The position numbers and the translations under genes are program-made. Below, piece by piece: positions 7,810 to 16,571 of a stretch of 64,000 nt of DNA; within the stretch, counting starts at the first letter, position 1; the number at the start of each line of letters is the position of its first letter. This DNA comes from Alteromonas lipotrueae (lineage in GTDB: Bacteria; Pseudomonadota; Gammaproteobacteria; Enterobacterales; Alteromonadaceae). The DNA is taken from assembly GCF_019249215.1 (NCBI RefSeq), contig NZ_JAESDI010000010.1, positions 124,001 through 188,000 on the forward strand, given 5' to 3'. Below the pieces are notes generated by a model. That model worked only from the letters and a program-made list of their open reading frames with translations, was not told where the DNA came from and made no database searches.

Positions 7810-9582
7810 ATGATAATTAGTCAATTTATCCAGAAAGTTTGTTTTACCTCTTCGTGTGCTGTTCGCACTTCTTCACTTTCCAGGTGTCAGTCTACGCTGA
7901 CGGCTTTTGCCTTATTGGCGCTAGCCAGTATAGGCTCAGCCGGTGTAGCGCTACCCGCCTTAGCGCAGGCAGATGCGCTTTCAACGCTTACCATCACCGA
8001 CAACGACCTAGACTTATACCGTACTCATGTTAGTACGTTAGCAAGCGACAAGTTTGAAGGCCGCGGGCCCTTGTCAGCAGGCGAAACCCTTACCGTAAAT
8101 TACTTAGTGGAAGCCTACAAAGCCCTTGGTTTAAAACCGGCTTTTGGCGATAGCTACACTCAGCCTGTGCCCTTGGCAAAAATTACCCCTTCGAGTGATA
8201 TGGCGTTAACCTTAGGCCAGCACACCTTTGCTGGTGGCAGTGCATTTACCGCCAGAACCCAACGAATTGTGAAAGACATCGCATTAAAAAATAGTGATGT
8301 CATTTTTGTGGGCTACGGCATTAATGCGCCTGAATATAATTGGAATGACTACGCCGGGTTAAATGTGAAAGGCAAAACAGTGGTTATGCTGGTGAACGAC
8401 CCTGGCTTTGCGTCAAAAGACCCTAACTTATTCCAAGGCAATGCCATGACCTACTATGGCCGTTGGACATATAAATACGAAGAAGCCGCCCGCCAAGGCG
8501 CAGAAGCCGTATTTATTGTTCACGAAACCATGCCCGCTGGCTATGGCTGGGGCGTGGTTGAAAACTCTAACTCAAATACCAAATTCACCTTAGTAGATAA
8601 CAATAAAAACTTATCTCAAGTTGGCGTAATGGGGTGGTTACATCTTAATACGGCACGTACGGTGTTCGAGCAAGCTGGGCTAGATTACGCCGCACTTAAA
8701 GAACAAGCATCAACGCCAGGGTTCAAACCTATTCCTATGAAAGTGAAAGCCTCGTTGACCTTTTCAAATACCATCACCCATGCTCAGTCGCTGAACGTAG
8801 CCGCCATATTGCCCGGCGCATCGGCCGCAGACGAGTGGGTAATGTTGCATGCCCATTGGGATCACTTAGGGAAAAGTGAGAAAAACGGTAAAACCGTGAT
8901 TTATAATGGCGCGGTAGATAATGCCTCGGGCGTGGCCGGAGTGCTAACCCTAGCCAATAACTTGGTAGCACAAAGCGAGCAAACACCGTTTGAACGTACC
9001 CTAATGTTCAGTGCATTTACTGCCGAAGAAACCGGCTTACTGGGCGCCGATCACTTTGCCAAAAATCCGCCTATTCCAACCGCTAATATGGTGGCGTTTT
9101 TAAATATAGACGGCATGAACGTAAATAACGCGGTAGATTATATTTTGCAGTATGGCGAAGGGTACTCTTCACTTGAAGATGATTTAAGTGCTACTGCCGC
9201 AGCGCAAGGCCGCACGGTGAAGCTCGATCCGCGCCCACAAAATGGGTTGTTCTTTCGCTCTGATCATTTCGCGCTTGCTCGTCAAGGCGTGCCTTCATTA
9301 TTGTTTATGAGCTTAGGCGATACCGATCCTAATTTTATAGCGAATCGCTATCACAAAGCCGACGACGATTACCTACCAAGCTGGACATTGGGCGGCGTAC
9401 AGCAAGACCTAGCTTTAATTGGCACTATGATGTCCGGTTTAGCAAATAGCCAGCAATGGCCGGTTTGGAAACGTGATTCAGACTTTAAGAAAAAACGCTT
9501 GATAGACAGACCAGAGGCACCGGCCGCCGGCTTAGTTGAATCAGCGGCTGAAACAGCAGAGTCTGAAGCACCAAAACAGTAG
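7810..9582 (+). CDS. Secreted M28 family zinc peptidase with PA domain
   Basis: 590 residues. The N-terminus is unusually long: about 30 residues precede a hydrophobic stretch ending ALPALAQAD, so translation may start further in. Residues about 140-270 form a protease-associated domain (DVIFVGYGINAPEYNWNDY, GKTVVMLVNDPGF). The M28 peptidase domain follows, with HAHWDHLG, AVDNASGVAGVL, TAEETGLLGADHFA, NIDGMN and RYHKADDD supplying the two-zinc ligands and catalytic Glu. Relatives are exported aminopeptidases or glutaminyl cyclase-like enzymes that trim peptides outside the cytosol. The C-terminal 30 residues are Ala/Glu-rich. It starts a run of peptide-handling genes with the M24 peptidase downstream. 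Confidence 0.88.
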   Translation: MIISQFIQKVCFTSSCAVRTSSLSRCQSTLTAFALLALASIGSAGVALPALAQADALSTLTITDNDLDLYRTHVSTLASDKFEGRGPLSAGETLTVNYLVEAYKALGLKPAFGDSYTQPVPLAKITPSSDMALTLGQHTFAGGSAFTARTQRIVKDIALKNSDVIFVGYGINAPEYNWNDYAGLNVKGKTVVMLVNDPGFASKDPNLFQGNAMTYYGRWTYKYEEAARQGAEAVFIVHETMPAGYGWGVVENSNSNTKFTLVDNNKNLSQVGVMGWLHLNTARTVFEQAGLDYAALKEQASTPGFKPIPMKVKASLTFSNTITHAQSLNVAAILPGASAADEWVMLHAHWDHLGKSEKNGKTVIYNGAVDNASGVAGVLTLANNLVAQSEQTPFERTLMFSAFTAEETGLLGADHFAKNPPIPTANMVAFLNIDGMNVNNAVDYILQYGEGYSSLEDDLSATAAAQGRTVKLDPRPQNGLFFRSDHFALARQGVPSLLFMSLGDTDPNFIANRYHKADDDYLPSWTLGGVQQDLALIGTMMSGLANSQQWPVWKRDSDFKKKRLIDRPEAPAAGLVESAAETAESEAPKQ

Positions 9583-9653
9583 TACGGCTGATATTTAACG
9601 GCCGTTCTAAAGCGGCGGTTTAAAACATCTAAACAATAAGCGAATCAACATCT

Positions 9654-10565
9654 ATGAGCTGGGTATTTTTCACCCTTGGTGCGGTATTTATGCAAACCGT
9701 GCGCAATGCCCTGCAAAGCAAACTCAGCGTTCACGTCGATACCGTGGGCGTTACCCTTTCACGTTTTTTATTTGCTCCGCCCATAGCCCTAATTTATTTA
9801 ATTATTCTGCACACGGCTTCACCTCAGCCACTCCCTTCTTTTGGAAGCTCTTTAGGAGAAGCATCAAGCGCTTCGTTTAGCCTCTCATTTATAGTAGTTG
9901 TACTGCTAGCCTCGGTACTGCAAATTGCCGCCACAGCCTTTATGGTGGTGTTATTCAAACAAAAGAACTTTGCCATAGGAGCAGGGCTGGCCAAAAGTGA
10001 AGCGTTGGTGGCTGGCGTGCTAGGCATGCTTTTTTTTGGCAGCTATTTAACGTTACTCGGTTGGATAGGCATTGGTATAGGTGGGGTAGCCGTATTTGTT
10101 TTAAGTAGTGGCAACAACGCGCAGGGCTTAAGCTTAAAAACCTTATTGATAGGCATAGCGTGTGGAACCTGCTTTGCACTGACCTCGTTGTTTGTTCGCG
10201 AAGCCAGCCATATGCTAGCCATGCCTTTTGTGCACAGTGCTGCTTGGGTATTGCTGTGGGTGTTATGTACTCAGGCTGTTGGTTTAAGCAGTTATATTTT
10301 GGTTACCAAACCTCAAGTGTTTAAACAGATTTTTGGGCGTTTACCCCACTGCATCACTATTAGTGCGGTGAGTTGCTTCGGCTCAATCTGTTGGTTTACT
10401 GCCATGGCGCTGCAACATGTGGCGTTAGTAAAAACCTTAGGGCAATTAGAAGTATTATTAACCTTGCTGCTCGCGCACTATTGGCTTAAAAATAAAGTAA
10501 CCTTACAAGAAATAGTCGGGTTGTTACTGATTGCCGTGGCGGCGGTGCTAGTTATGTGGGCTTAA
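9654..10565 (+). CDS. EamA/DMT family transporter
   Basis: 303 residues made almost wholly of hydrophobic helices, about ten, in two similar halves as in the drug/metabolite transporter superfamily. The C-terminal repeat has VALVKTLGQLEVLLTLLLAHY and EIVGLLLIAVAAVLVM, typical of EamA domains. Members export metabolites, amino acids or drugs across the inner membrane; the substrate cannot be told. It lies between two peptidase genes, so a role in exporting an amino acid or dipeptide is possible but unproven. Confidence 0.85.
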   Translation: MSWVFFTLGAVFMQTVRNALQSKLSVHVDTVGVTLSRFLFAPPIALIYLIILHTASPQPLPSFGSSLGEASSASFSLSFIVVVLLASVLQIAATAFMVVLFKQKNFAIGAGLAKSEALVAGVLGMLFFGSYLTLLGWIGIGIGGVAVFVLSSGNNAQGLSLKTLLIGIACGTCFALTSLFVREASHMLAMPFVHSAAWVLLWVLCTQAVGLSSYILVTKPQVFKQIFGRLPHCITISAVSCFGSICWFTAMALQHVALVKTLGQLEVLLTLLLAHYWLKNKVTLQEIVGLLLIAVAAVLVMWA

Positions 10566-10616
10566 GCCTCAAAAATAGTCTTTCGGCAGATAAAAAATCT
10601 ATAAAAAGGAATGATG

Positions 10617-11924
10617 ATGAACAAACGCGATTTTCTAAAGCTTTCTGGCGCAGCAACACTCGCACCGCTTGCCCCCCTGGCCATGATGTCTACTGCGACT
10701 TTCGCTGGTGCTGGTGAAACTGCGAGTGTCAGTGCCAGCCCATCATCGTTGCAATCTATTACTTCTGGTGTTTCGCCCATTACCAATGCCGAGCGCGAAA
10801 CGCGTATTAAAAAGGCGCAGGCGTTAATGGCGCAGCATAATATGGCCGCCATCATTATAGAGCCGGGTGCAGCCATGGATTACTTCTCGGGTATTCAGTG
10901 GTGGCGCAGCGAGCGCCTAACCGCCTTAATTATTCCGCAAAAAGGCGACGTAGCCGTAGTGACGCCCTTTTTCGAACAACCCAGTGTGCTAGAAAGTTTA
11001 AAAGTGGGCAACGACGTACGGGTATGGCAAGAACACGAAAGCCCGTTCGATGTTGTTGCTAACATTTTAAAATCTCGCGGTATCGAAAAAGGCAATATTG
11101 GCTTTGAAAGCAGCGTTCGCTATTTTGTGGTAACAGGCGTAACCAATGCACTGCCAAACATGAATATTGTGGCAGCCGAGCCAGTTACCCGCGGCTGTAG
11201 AATGTATAAAACGGCGGCTGAACTTACCCTTATGCATAAAGCCAACGAAGTCACCCTTCGTGCTTACGAGTATGTATTCAGCAAGCTTGAAATTGGTATG
11301 AGCCAAGCCCAAGTGAAAAGTTTAATGAATAGCGCACAGCAACAATTGGGCGGTAGCGGCGCATGGTGCTTAGCATTGTTCAACGACGCCAGTGCGTACC
11401 CGCACGGCACCAATGCCAAACAAACCATTAGTGAAGGCTCGGTAATATTGTTAGACAGCGGCTGTAGCGTACATGGGTATCAGTCGGACATTAGCCGTAC
11501 ATTGGTATTTGGTAAAGCATCACAGCAGGTGGTAGATGTTTGGAATACCGTGCGTGAAGGCCAAAACGTGGCGTTTGCTGCCGCTAAAATAGGTACGGCT
11601 GCTGGCAAAGTAGATGATGCGGTTCGCAAATATTATGTTACCCAAGGCTTCGACAAAGACTACGCGTTGCCCGGCTTAAGCCACCGTACCGGCCATGGTA
11701 TTGGTATGGAAGGCCACGAAAGCGTGAACTTTGTGCGCGGCGAAACCACGCCACTTAACAAAGGCATGTGCTTTTCTAACGAACCCGGCTTGTACATACC
11801 TGGTGAATTTGGCGTACGGCTTGAGGACTGTTTATACATGACCGACAAAGCGCCCGTTTACTTTACCGAACCACCAGAAAGTACTGAAAAACCGTTGGGT
11901 AAATTGATACCACTAGTCGTCTAA
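10617..11924 (+). CDS. Exported M24 family Xaa-Pro type metallopeptidase
   Basis: 435 residues starting at the third of three tandem ATGs (10611, 10614, 10617), because AAAAAGGA then sits at a proper distance. The N-terminus MNKRDFLKLSGAATLAPLA resembles a Tat signal with KR instead of RR, suggesting export of a folded metalloenzyme. A creatinase-like N-domain is followed by a catalytic domain with LDSGCS, SDISRTLVFG, HRTGHGIGMEGHE, SNEPGLYI and VRLEDCLY, the two Asp, His and two Glu metal ligands of M24. Family members cleave X-Pro bonds. DMSP lyase DddP shares the fold, but I see nothing that points to it. Confidence 0.85.
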   Translation: MNKRDFLKLSGAATLAPLAPLAMMSTATFAGAGETASVSASPSSLQSITSGVSPITNAERETRIKKAQALMAQHNMAAIIIEPGAAMDYFSGIQWWRSERLTALIIPQKGDVAVVTPFFEQPSVLESLKVGNDVRVWQEHESPFDVVANILKSRGIEKGNIGFESSVRYFVVTGVTNALPNMNIVAAEPVTRGCRMYKTAAELTLMHKANEVTLRAYEYVFSKLEIGMSQAQVKSLMNSAQQQLGGSGAWCLALFNDASAYPHGTNAKQTISEGSVILLDSGCSVHGYQSDISRTLVFGKASQQVVDVWNTVREGQNVAFAAAKIGTAAGKVDDAVRKYYVTQGFDKDYALPGLSHRTGHGIGMEGHESVNFVRGETTPLNKGMCFSNEPGLYIPGEFGVRLEDCLYMTDKAPVYFTEPPESTEKPLGKLIPLVV

Positions 11925-11947
11925 TCCGTTCGCGCAATGCAATAAAA

Positions 11948-11992
11948 ACTCGCTACCATTCTTTGTGTGTAGCGAGTGCGAGTCTTTTCTTT
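11948..11992 (+). terminator. Terminator after the M24 peptidase
   Basis: ACTCGCTAC (11948-11956) pairs with GTAGCGAGT (11969-11977), followed by GCGAGTCTTTTCTTTT. Confidence 0.75.
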
Positions 11993-12100
11993 TCTCACCC
12001 CTTCAGGCTTCTCTCCCACTATCGTAAAAGGTAGTCGGGCTGTCACATAAGTTTCATGCTGTTTATTGTCCCCAATATGCGCAAGTAAACGCTCTTCTTA

Positions 12101-12126
12101 TTATCTCAATGAGCTATTTGAGATAA
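12101..12126. promoter_or_regulatory. Perfect inverted repeat upstream of the NPP1-like gene
   Basis: TTATCTCA (12101-12108) and TGAGATAA (12119-12126) are perfect 8-base arms spaced by 10 bases, about 45 bp before the next start codon. This geometry fits an operator for a dimeric regulator; the regulator is unknown. Confidence 0.4.
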
Positions 12127-12169
12127 GCATGTACAACCAACAAATAACCTAAATAGAAAAGGGCACGAA

Positions 12170-12982
12170 ATGAAACTACATTTCTATGTAAGCGTAATGT
12201 GCGTTGTTGCTGGGCTGGCAGGGCAGATTGAAAATACCTATGCAGATGACGTGAATGACTTCAAACCTGTTTACAAATTAAGAACTGATAATGAATGTTG
12301 GCCAACCAGCCCAGCTAATGGCGCAAATAGCGGAGAATGTGTTACTCGAAGTGAGTATCAAGCCACAAATGTTCCCGTTTTTTGGGAAACATACGAAGAA
12401 AACGTTAACGGTAAAACACACAAGTTGATTACTTACTGGAACTACTACGGTGACCAAAACGGATGTACTACCTGGGATAGTGGGCACGCAGATGATTGGG
12501 AGGCTATTACGGTACATGTAGTAGAGCACGAGCTTGAGCATGTGACTTATTGGCAGCACAATGGTCGTTATACTAAACCTGCTGACACAATAGAAAAAGA
12601 TGGTGAGCACCCTATTGTTTATGTTGGTAAATATTCTCATGGTAACTATCATGACCAACGTTCACGGGCTAGTGCCGATAGCTGGACGTTTTTAACGGGG
12701 GGATATTGCTATTACTGGAAAGATCCTCGTGGGCCAGGCGAAACGTGGTCACCTGTAGCGCAAACCCTTGATTCAGTGGGTTTCGATGACGTTTTCCCAG
12801 GCTCAACGAACCCTAACCTGAGAAGCGAGCGACCTCATGAGCGCACCGTGTGCAGAGAAGATGGTGGGCAAGTGTTAGCGGGTATCATTGATGGCACCGA
12901 AAATACGTGCGAAAGAAACCCAAGTTACCTTCAAGATGAAACGATGACACTACAGTCTTTGTTTTATTTAGATATCTATTGA
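12170..12982 (+). CDS. Secreted protein with NPP1/VPS62-like GHxxDWE motif
   Basis: 270 residues with a signal peptide (cleavage near residue 25, after NTYA). The core ITYWNYYGDQNGCTTW, then GHADDWE (residues 105-111) followed by AITVHV, and later HPIVYVGKYSHGNYHD, recalls the heptapeptide GHRHDWE and the downstream strand of NPP1 necrosis- and ethylene-inducing proteins, and also VPS62-like secreted proteins. In true NLP toxins the motif binds a cation and the glycosylinositol phosphoceramide head group; here two of the motif positions differ (Ala, Asp), so target and toxicity are uncertain. Seven cysteines suggest disulfides and a periplasmic or extracellular location. The gene stands alone between two strong terminators, with a candidate operator upstream. 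Confidence 0.55.
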   Translation: MKLHFYVSVMCVVAGLAGQIENTYADDVNDFKPVYKLRTDNECWPTSPANGANSGECVTRSEYQATNVPVFWETYEENVNGKTHKLITYWNYYGDQNGCTTWDSGHADDWEAITVHVVEHELEHVTYWQHNGRYTKPADTIEKDGEHPIVYVGKYSHGNYHDQRSRASADSWTFLTGGYCYYWKDPRGPGETWSPVAQTLDSVGFDDVFPGSTNPNLRSERPHERTVCREDGGQVLAGIIDGTENTCERNPSYLQDETMTLQSLFYLDIY

Positions 12983-13031
12983 AAACGCCGTTCTAATTTG
13001 CGTTACGCAAAAACTCACTTTTGATGCAAAC

Positions 13032-13075
13032 AACTAAGCCGCAATCGTGCTTATAGATTGCGGCTTAGTTTTATT
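13032..13075 (+). terminator. Strong terminator after the NPP1-like gene
   Basis: AACTAAGCCGCAATC (13032-13046) pairs with GATTGCGGCTTAGTT (13056-13070) as a perfect 15-bp stem, followed by TTATTG. Confidence 0.85.
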
Positions 13076-13134
13076 GTGTAGTTTGTGAAATCGTGTCTAG
13101 CTCGCCTAGTTTAATCAATTATTGGTTAGCTGCA

Positions 13135-13983
13135 CTACCCACGTAATCTACTTGTAATAAACTCTGCTAACGTTTTACTAATGACAGGATGTTGAGTGTC
13201 TTGGTTGAATAGACAAATATTCACTCTGCCTAGTTTGGGGAGCTTAGGGTGGTTAAGGGGGGATACATTTTGCGGCAAACTTGAGCGGGCGAGGGCGGTA
13301 ATGCCTAGGCCTTGCTGAATAGCGGCGACCAGCCCGCTTAAATCGGCGTTAGTGTAAGTAATTTTCCACGCAAAAGTTTGTTGTTTTAGTTCTTCTATGA
13401 CTCGGCTTCGGTACATGCATCCATCGGGGGCGAGTACTAACGGAATGCTGTCGCCTACTAACGGGTGGCTAGCATCGCCCACCCATACTACTTCATCTTC
13501 AAGTACCACTTCCCCTTCCGTATCTTCATTGGGGTTGACCAGCGCTAAAATTAAATCGAAATGTTCGCGCTGGCTAGGGTGCAGTAAATCGCGACTTAGC
13601 GATGAGGTAACCTCTAGAGATACATCTGGGTAGCGCTTCGAAAACTCTCCAATTAGCCCAGGTAACAAGGTGGACGCAAATTCGTTAGGAATACCCAAAC
13701 GTAAGCGGCCACTTAGCGGGGCAGGAATTAGGCTCTTAAATATGTTGTCGTTAAGCTCTAGTAGCTCCTTGGCTTTAGGGTACAGCCAGTTGCCATCGGC
13801 GCTAGGTAAGTGGCGTTGACCTACTTTAGTGAACAGTTTTCGCTCTAACTGGGTTTCAAGTTTTTTAATTTGCAAACTAATAGCGGGCTGCGACCGACCC
13901 AAAAAGTCACCGGCTTTGGCATAGCCGCCAAGTTCAATAACACTCACAAAAGTGCGCAAATTATCTAGCGATAGCTGTTTCAT
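13135..13983 (-). CDS. LysR family transcriptional regulator
   Basis: 282 residues. The N-terminal winged helix is clear: LDNLRTFVSVIELGGYAKAGDFLGRSQPAIS etc. within residues 5-62, with LQIKKLE as the start of the linker helix. Residues 90-280 are the periplasmic-binding-protein-like effector domain. The target is not evident: it lies downstream of nagP on the same strand but is separated by a good terminator, and the gene on its other side points toward it. It most likely acts elsewhere or on itself. Length is a little below the usual 300. Confidence 0.88.
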   Translation of the reverse strand: MKQLSLDNLRTFVSVIELGGYAKAGDFLGRSQPAISLQIKKLETQLERKLFTKVGQRHLPSADGNWLYPKAKELLELNDNIFKSLIPAPLSGRLRLGIPNEFASTLLPGLIGEFSKRYPDVSLEVTSSLSRDLLHPSQREHFDLILALVNPNEDTEGEVVLEDEVVWVGDASHPLVGDSIPLVLAPDGCMYRSRVIEELKQQTFAWKITYTNADLSGLVAAIQQGLGITALARSSLPQNVSPLNHPKLPKLGRVNICLFNQDTQHPVISKTLAEFITSRLRG

Positions 13984-14043
13984 GCAGTATAAGAGTGTCT
14001 AAATGGGAAAGTTAACGCAGTATAAAGGTAAACGCAAAAATAG

Positions 14044-14072
14044 AAAAATTAAGCCTACTCAAAAGTAGGCTT
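14044..14072 (-). terminator. Terminator of the nag operon
   Basis: On the minus strand AAGCCTACT, a 4-nt loop and AGTAGGCTT are followed by AATTTTTCTA. It lies directly after the nagP stop codon. Confidence 0.8.
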
Positions 14073-14083
14073 ATAACGTGTGG

Positions 14084-15406
14084 TTACCACTGCTTTATTC
14101 GGCAGCCTTTTACTGCATAAAAAAGAATAAAGCCATAACATGGTATCGTCATCCAGTAGGCATTGAGCACACCGTAACTGTCGGCAATAAAGCCAAACGC
14201 CATGGGAAGAATTGCGCCTCCAGCAATGGCCATTATTAATAACGCCGAACCTCTTGCTGTAAACTTACCCAGCCCTTCTAGCGCCAGAGGCCATACAGCG
14301 GGCCATACAATCGCATTGGCTAAGCCTAATAGCGCAATACACGTAATAGGGTTGGGTAAGGTGGTAATGCCGGTCCAACCCCAGAGTAAGCTTGAAATGG
14401 AATGGCTATCAGCTGAAGTAAAAGGGATGGTCAGCGCTAATAGCATTCCAAGCGCAGAAGAGAGCATTAAAAGTTGGTGTTGATTGAGTAATCGGGGAAT
14501 CAATACAAGTCCAAGCGTATATCCTATTACCATGAAAAACATAGTGTAAGAAGTAAGGCCAAGTGCGCCGGGAACGCCCAATTTCGAGCCTGCTAACCCT
14601 ATGGTGTCTCCTGCAATAACCTCTACCCCTACGTAGAAAAATAGAGCCACTACACCAAGTATCAATTGGGGAAACTGTAATATTGAGCCTTTTGATTTAC
14701 CGCTTTCGTCAAGCTGTGCATCTTCATTATTTAAATTAAGTTCGGGAAGCTTCGAAAAGCGTAAACCTATGGCTAAGAGAATAAGCGCAATTGCCATACC
14801 CATATAAGGTTTAATGAGGCTATCTGCCAATTGCTCTATTTGAATTGCGCGTTCCGCTGCTGGAAGTGCCGCAATACTTTGTTCACTAATGCCTGCGAAC
14901 TCGCCAAGTACAAATGTGGTAAATACGATTGGGGCTAACCAGCCAGCCCCTTTGTTCAATAATCCCATAATAGAAATGCGCGCAGCGGCACTTTTAGCCG
15001 GGCCAATTTTTACTAAATAGGGGTTAGACGCGGTTTGTAAAATGGTCAGCCCTGAGCCCACCACGAACTGCGCAACAATAAATAGCAGAAAAGTTTGGTT
15101 TGTTGCCGCAGGAACAAACAAAACACACCCCGACGCAATCATGACTAAGCCAAGCGACATTGCATTTTTGTAGCCTATTTTATTGAGTACAAAAGACATG
15201 GGGAGTGCCATGACCACATACGCAATATAAAAGCTAAAGGCGATAAGCAATGCTTCGGTACTTGAGAGACTACAGACAATCTGCAAAAAAGGAATGAGGG
15301 CGCCATTTAGCCAAGTAATAAAACCAAAAACGAAAAACAGCGTGCCAATAATTACCATGGGGAGCAAGGTAGGTGGCGCTTTGGAGGTGGTTTGAGTTGT
15401 TATCAT
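14084..15406 (-). CDS. nagP: N-acetylglucosamine MFS permease (FucP/NagP type)
   Basis: 440 residues from the ATG at 15406, chosen because AAAAGGAA precedes it; a longer frame reaches back over the nagA stop but has no good site. Twelve hydrophobic helices are visible. The first block IIGTLFFVFGFITWLNGALIPFL is typical of the FucP (fucose/glucose-galactose permease) branch of the major facilitator superfamily, to which the Shewanella GlcNAc permease NagP belongs. It is the last gene of nagX-K-B-A-P, so inner-membrane uptake of GlcNAc is the likely role. Substrate assignment rests on context. Confidence 0.85.
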   Translation of the reverse strand: MITTQTTSKAPPTLLPMVIIGTLFFVFGFITWLNGALIPFLQIVCSLSSTEALLIAFSFYIAYVVMALPMSFVLNKIGYKNAMSLGLVMIASGCVLFVPAATNQTFLLFIVAQFVVGSGLTILQTASNPYLVKIGPAKSAAARISIMGLLNKGAGWLAPIVFTTFVLGEFAGISEQSIAALPAAERAIQIEQLADSLIKPYMGMAIALILLAIGLRFSKLPELNLNNEDAQLDESGKSKGSILQFPQLILGVVALFFYVGVEVIAGDTIGLAGSKLGVPGALGLTSYTMFFMVIGYTLGLVLIPRLLNQHQLLMLSSALGMLLALTIPFTSADSHSISSLLWGWTGITTLPNPITCIALLGLANAIVWPAVWPLALEGLGKFTARGSALLIMAIAGGAILPMAFGFIADSYGVLNAYWMTIPCYGFILFYAVKGCRIKQW

Positions 15407-15444
15407 TATTATTCCTTTTATTAAGGGTATACGTTTAGCGCTTT

Positions 15445-16569
15445 TTAATATTCTTTTATTCCGTTTCGCCAACATTGCTGAACGGCTAAATTTTTATCAA
15501 GTGTGGTGAAGTTTGCTATTGCGCCAGGCGCCAATATTCCGATGTTAGACTGCAAACCTAAAAAGGAAGCCGGTGTAGAGGTAACCATTTTTAGTGTGCT
15601 TTGCAGCGCAACGTTTAAATCGAAATGCGTATTTTGTATGGCTTCTTCTAACGTGAGTATTGAGCCAGCCAGCGTGCCATCGTCGAGTTTCAACGCGTTG
15701 TCTTTTCTATAAATTTTCATACCATGATAGCTGAAATGGTCTGCCTCACTAGCAGCAGGCGCCATGGCATCGGTTACCAACATCAATCTATTGTCGCCTT
15801 TTAAGCGAATTGCCAATTCGGCACTGATTGGGTGAACATGCTGATGATCAACTATCAGCCCGCAATAAATGTTGTTACGGTGTAAAGCACTACCTACTAA
15901 ACCCGGTGCGCGGCCAGTAAGCTGTGACATGGCATTATACAGGTGAGTTGCACCCGTCGCGCCCGCATCAAATGCCGCTAAGCATTCATCTGCGCTAGCG
16001 TTACTGTGACCCAGAGACACGATAACGCCTGCTTCGGTAAGTCTTTTTATATCGTTAATTGAAACCGTTTCAGGCGCCAAGGTAACCATCACTTTACCTA
16101 CATCTTTTCGTGTGAAAAGAGCAAATTCATCCTCCCCCAAGGGGCGAATAACCTGCGCACTGTGCATTCCTTTCTTGGCAATACTTAAATGTGGGCCTTC
16201 GAAATGAACACCCACGATAGCGCCCGCATTCCACTGAAGAGCTTGTGCAATGGCATCGGCACCTTGCTGCATGGTGTTGATATTGTCGGTAATGAGTGTG
16301 GGCATTAAACTGCCAGTCCCCTTACTTAGGTATGCATTAGCCATTTGTTGTAGCGTGGCTAATGTGGGGGCTTCATTAAACTGCACGCCCCCACCACCAT
16401 TCACTTGAACATCCACCATTGCCGGCATGACTAACCCTTCTAATGTAGTCGCATCTCCTGGCGTACTATTGGGGGTAAGCGACGTAATGAGGCTGTTCTT
16501 TACCTCAAAGCGAGTATTAGTATGAAATACGTACCCATCGAAAAGCTGTTCAGTAAAATATTCCGCCAT
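15445..16569 (-). CDS. nagA: N-acetylglucosamine-6-phosphate deacetylase
   Basis: 374 residues of the amidohydrolase superfamily. VMPAMVDVQVNGGGG (about 47-61) holds the equivalent of the HxH region with Asp-Val-Gln-Val-Asn as in NagA enzymes, HFEGPHL (about 123-129) carries the metal-binding Glu, GHSNAS and GATHLYNAMS the metal-binding histidines, and VTDAMAP (about 265-271) the catalytic Asp. It removes acetate from GlcNAc-6-phosphate in the cytosol. It starts two bases after the nagB stop, so the two are coupled. Confidence 0.93.
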   Translation of the reverse strand: MAEYFTEQLFDGYVFHTNTRFEVKNSLITSLTPNSTPGDATTLEGLVMPAMVDVQVNGGGGVQFNEAPTLATLQQMANAYLSKGTGSLMPTLITDNINTMQQGADAIAQALQWNAGAIVGVHFEGPHLSIAKKGMHSAQVIRPLGEDEFALFTRKDVGKVMVTLAPETVSINDIKRLTEAGVIVSLGHSNASADECLAAFDAGATGATHLYNAMSQLTGRAPGLVGSALHRNNIYCGLIVDHQHVHPISAELAIRLKGDNRLMLVTDAMAPAASEADHFSYHGMKIYRKDNALKLDDGTLAGSILTLEEAIQNTHFDLNVALQSTLKMVTSTPASFLGLQSNIGILAPGAIANFTTLDKNLAVQQCWRNGIKEY

Positions 16570-16571
16570 GA

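Noticed and set aside
10617-11924. DMSP lyase DddP identity for the M24 protein
   Set aside because: The M24 fold is shared, but the exported N-terminus and standard metal-ligand motifs fit an Xaa-Pro peptidase better; no DMSP genes are near.
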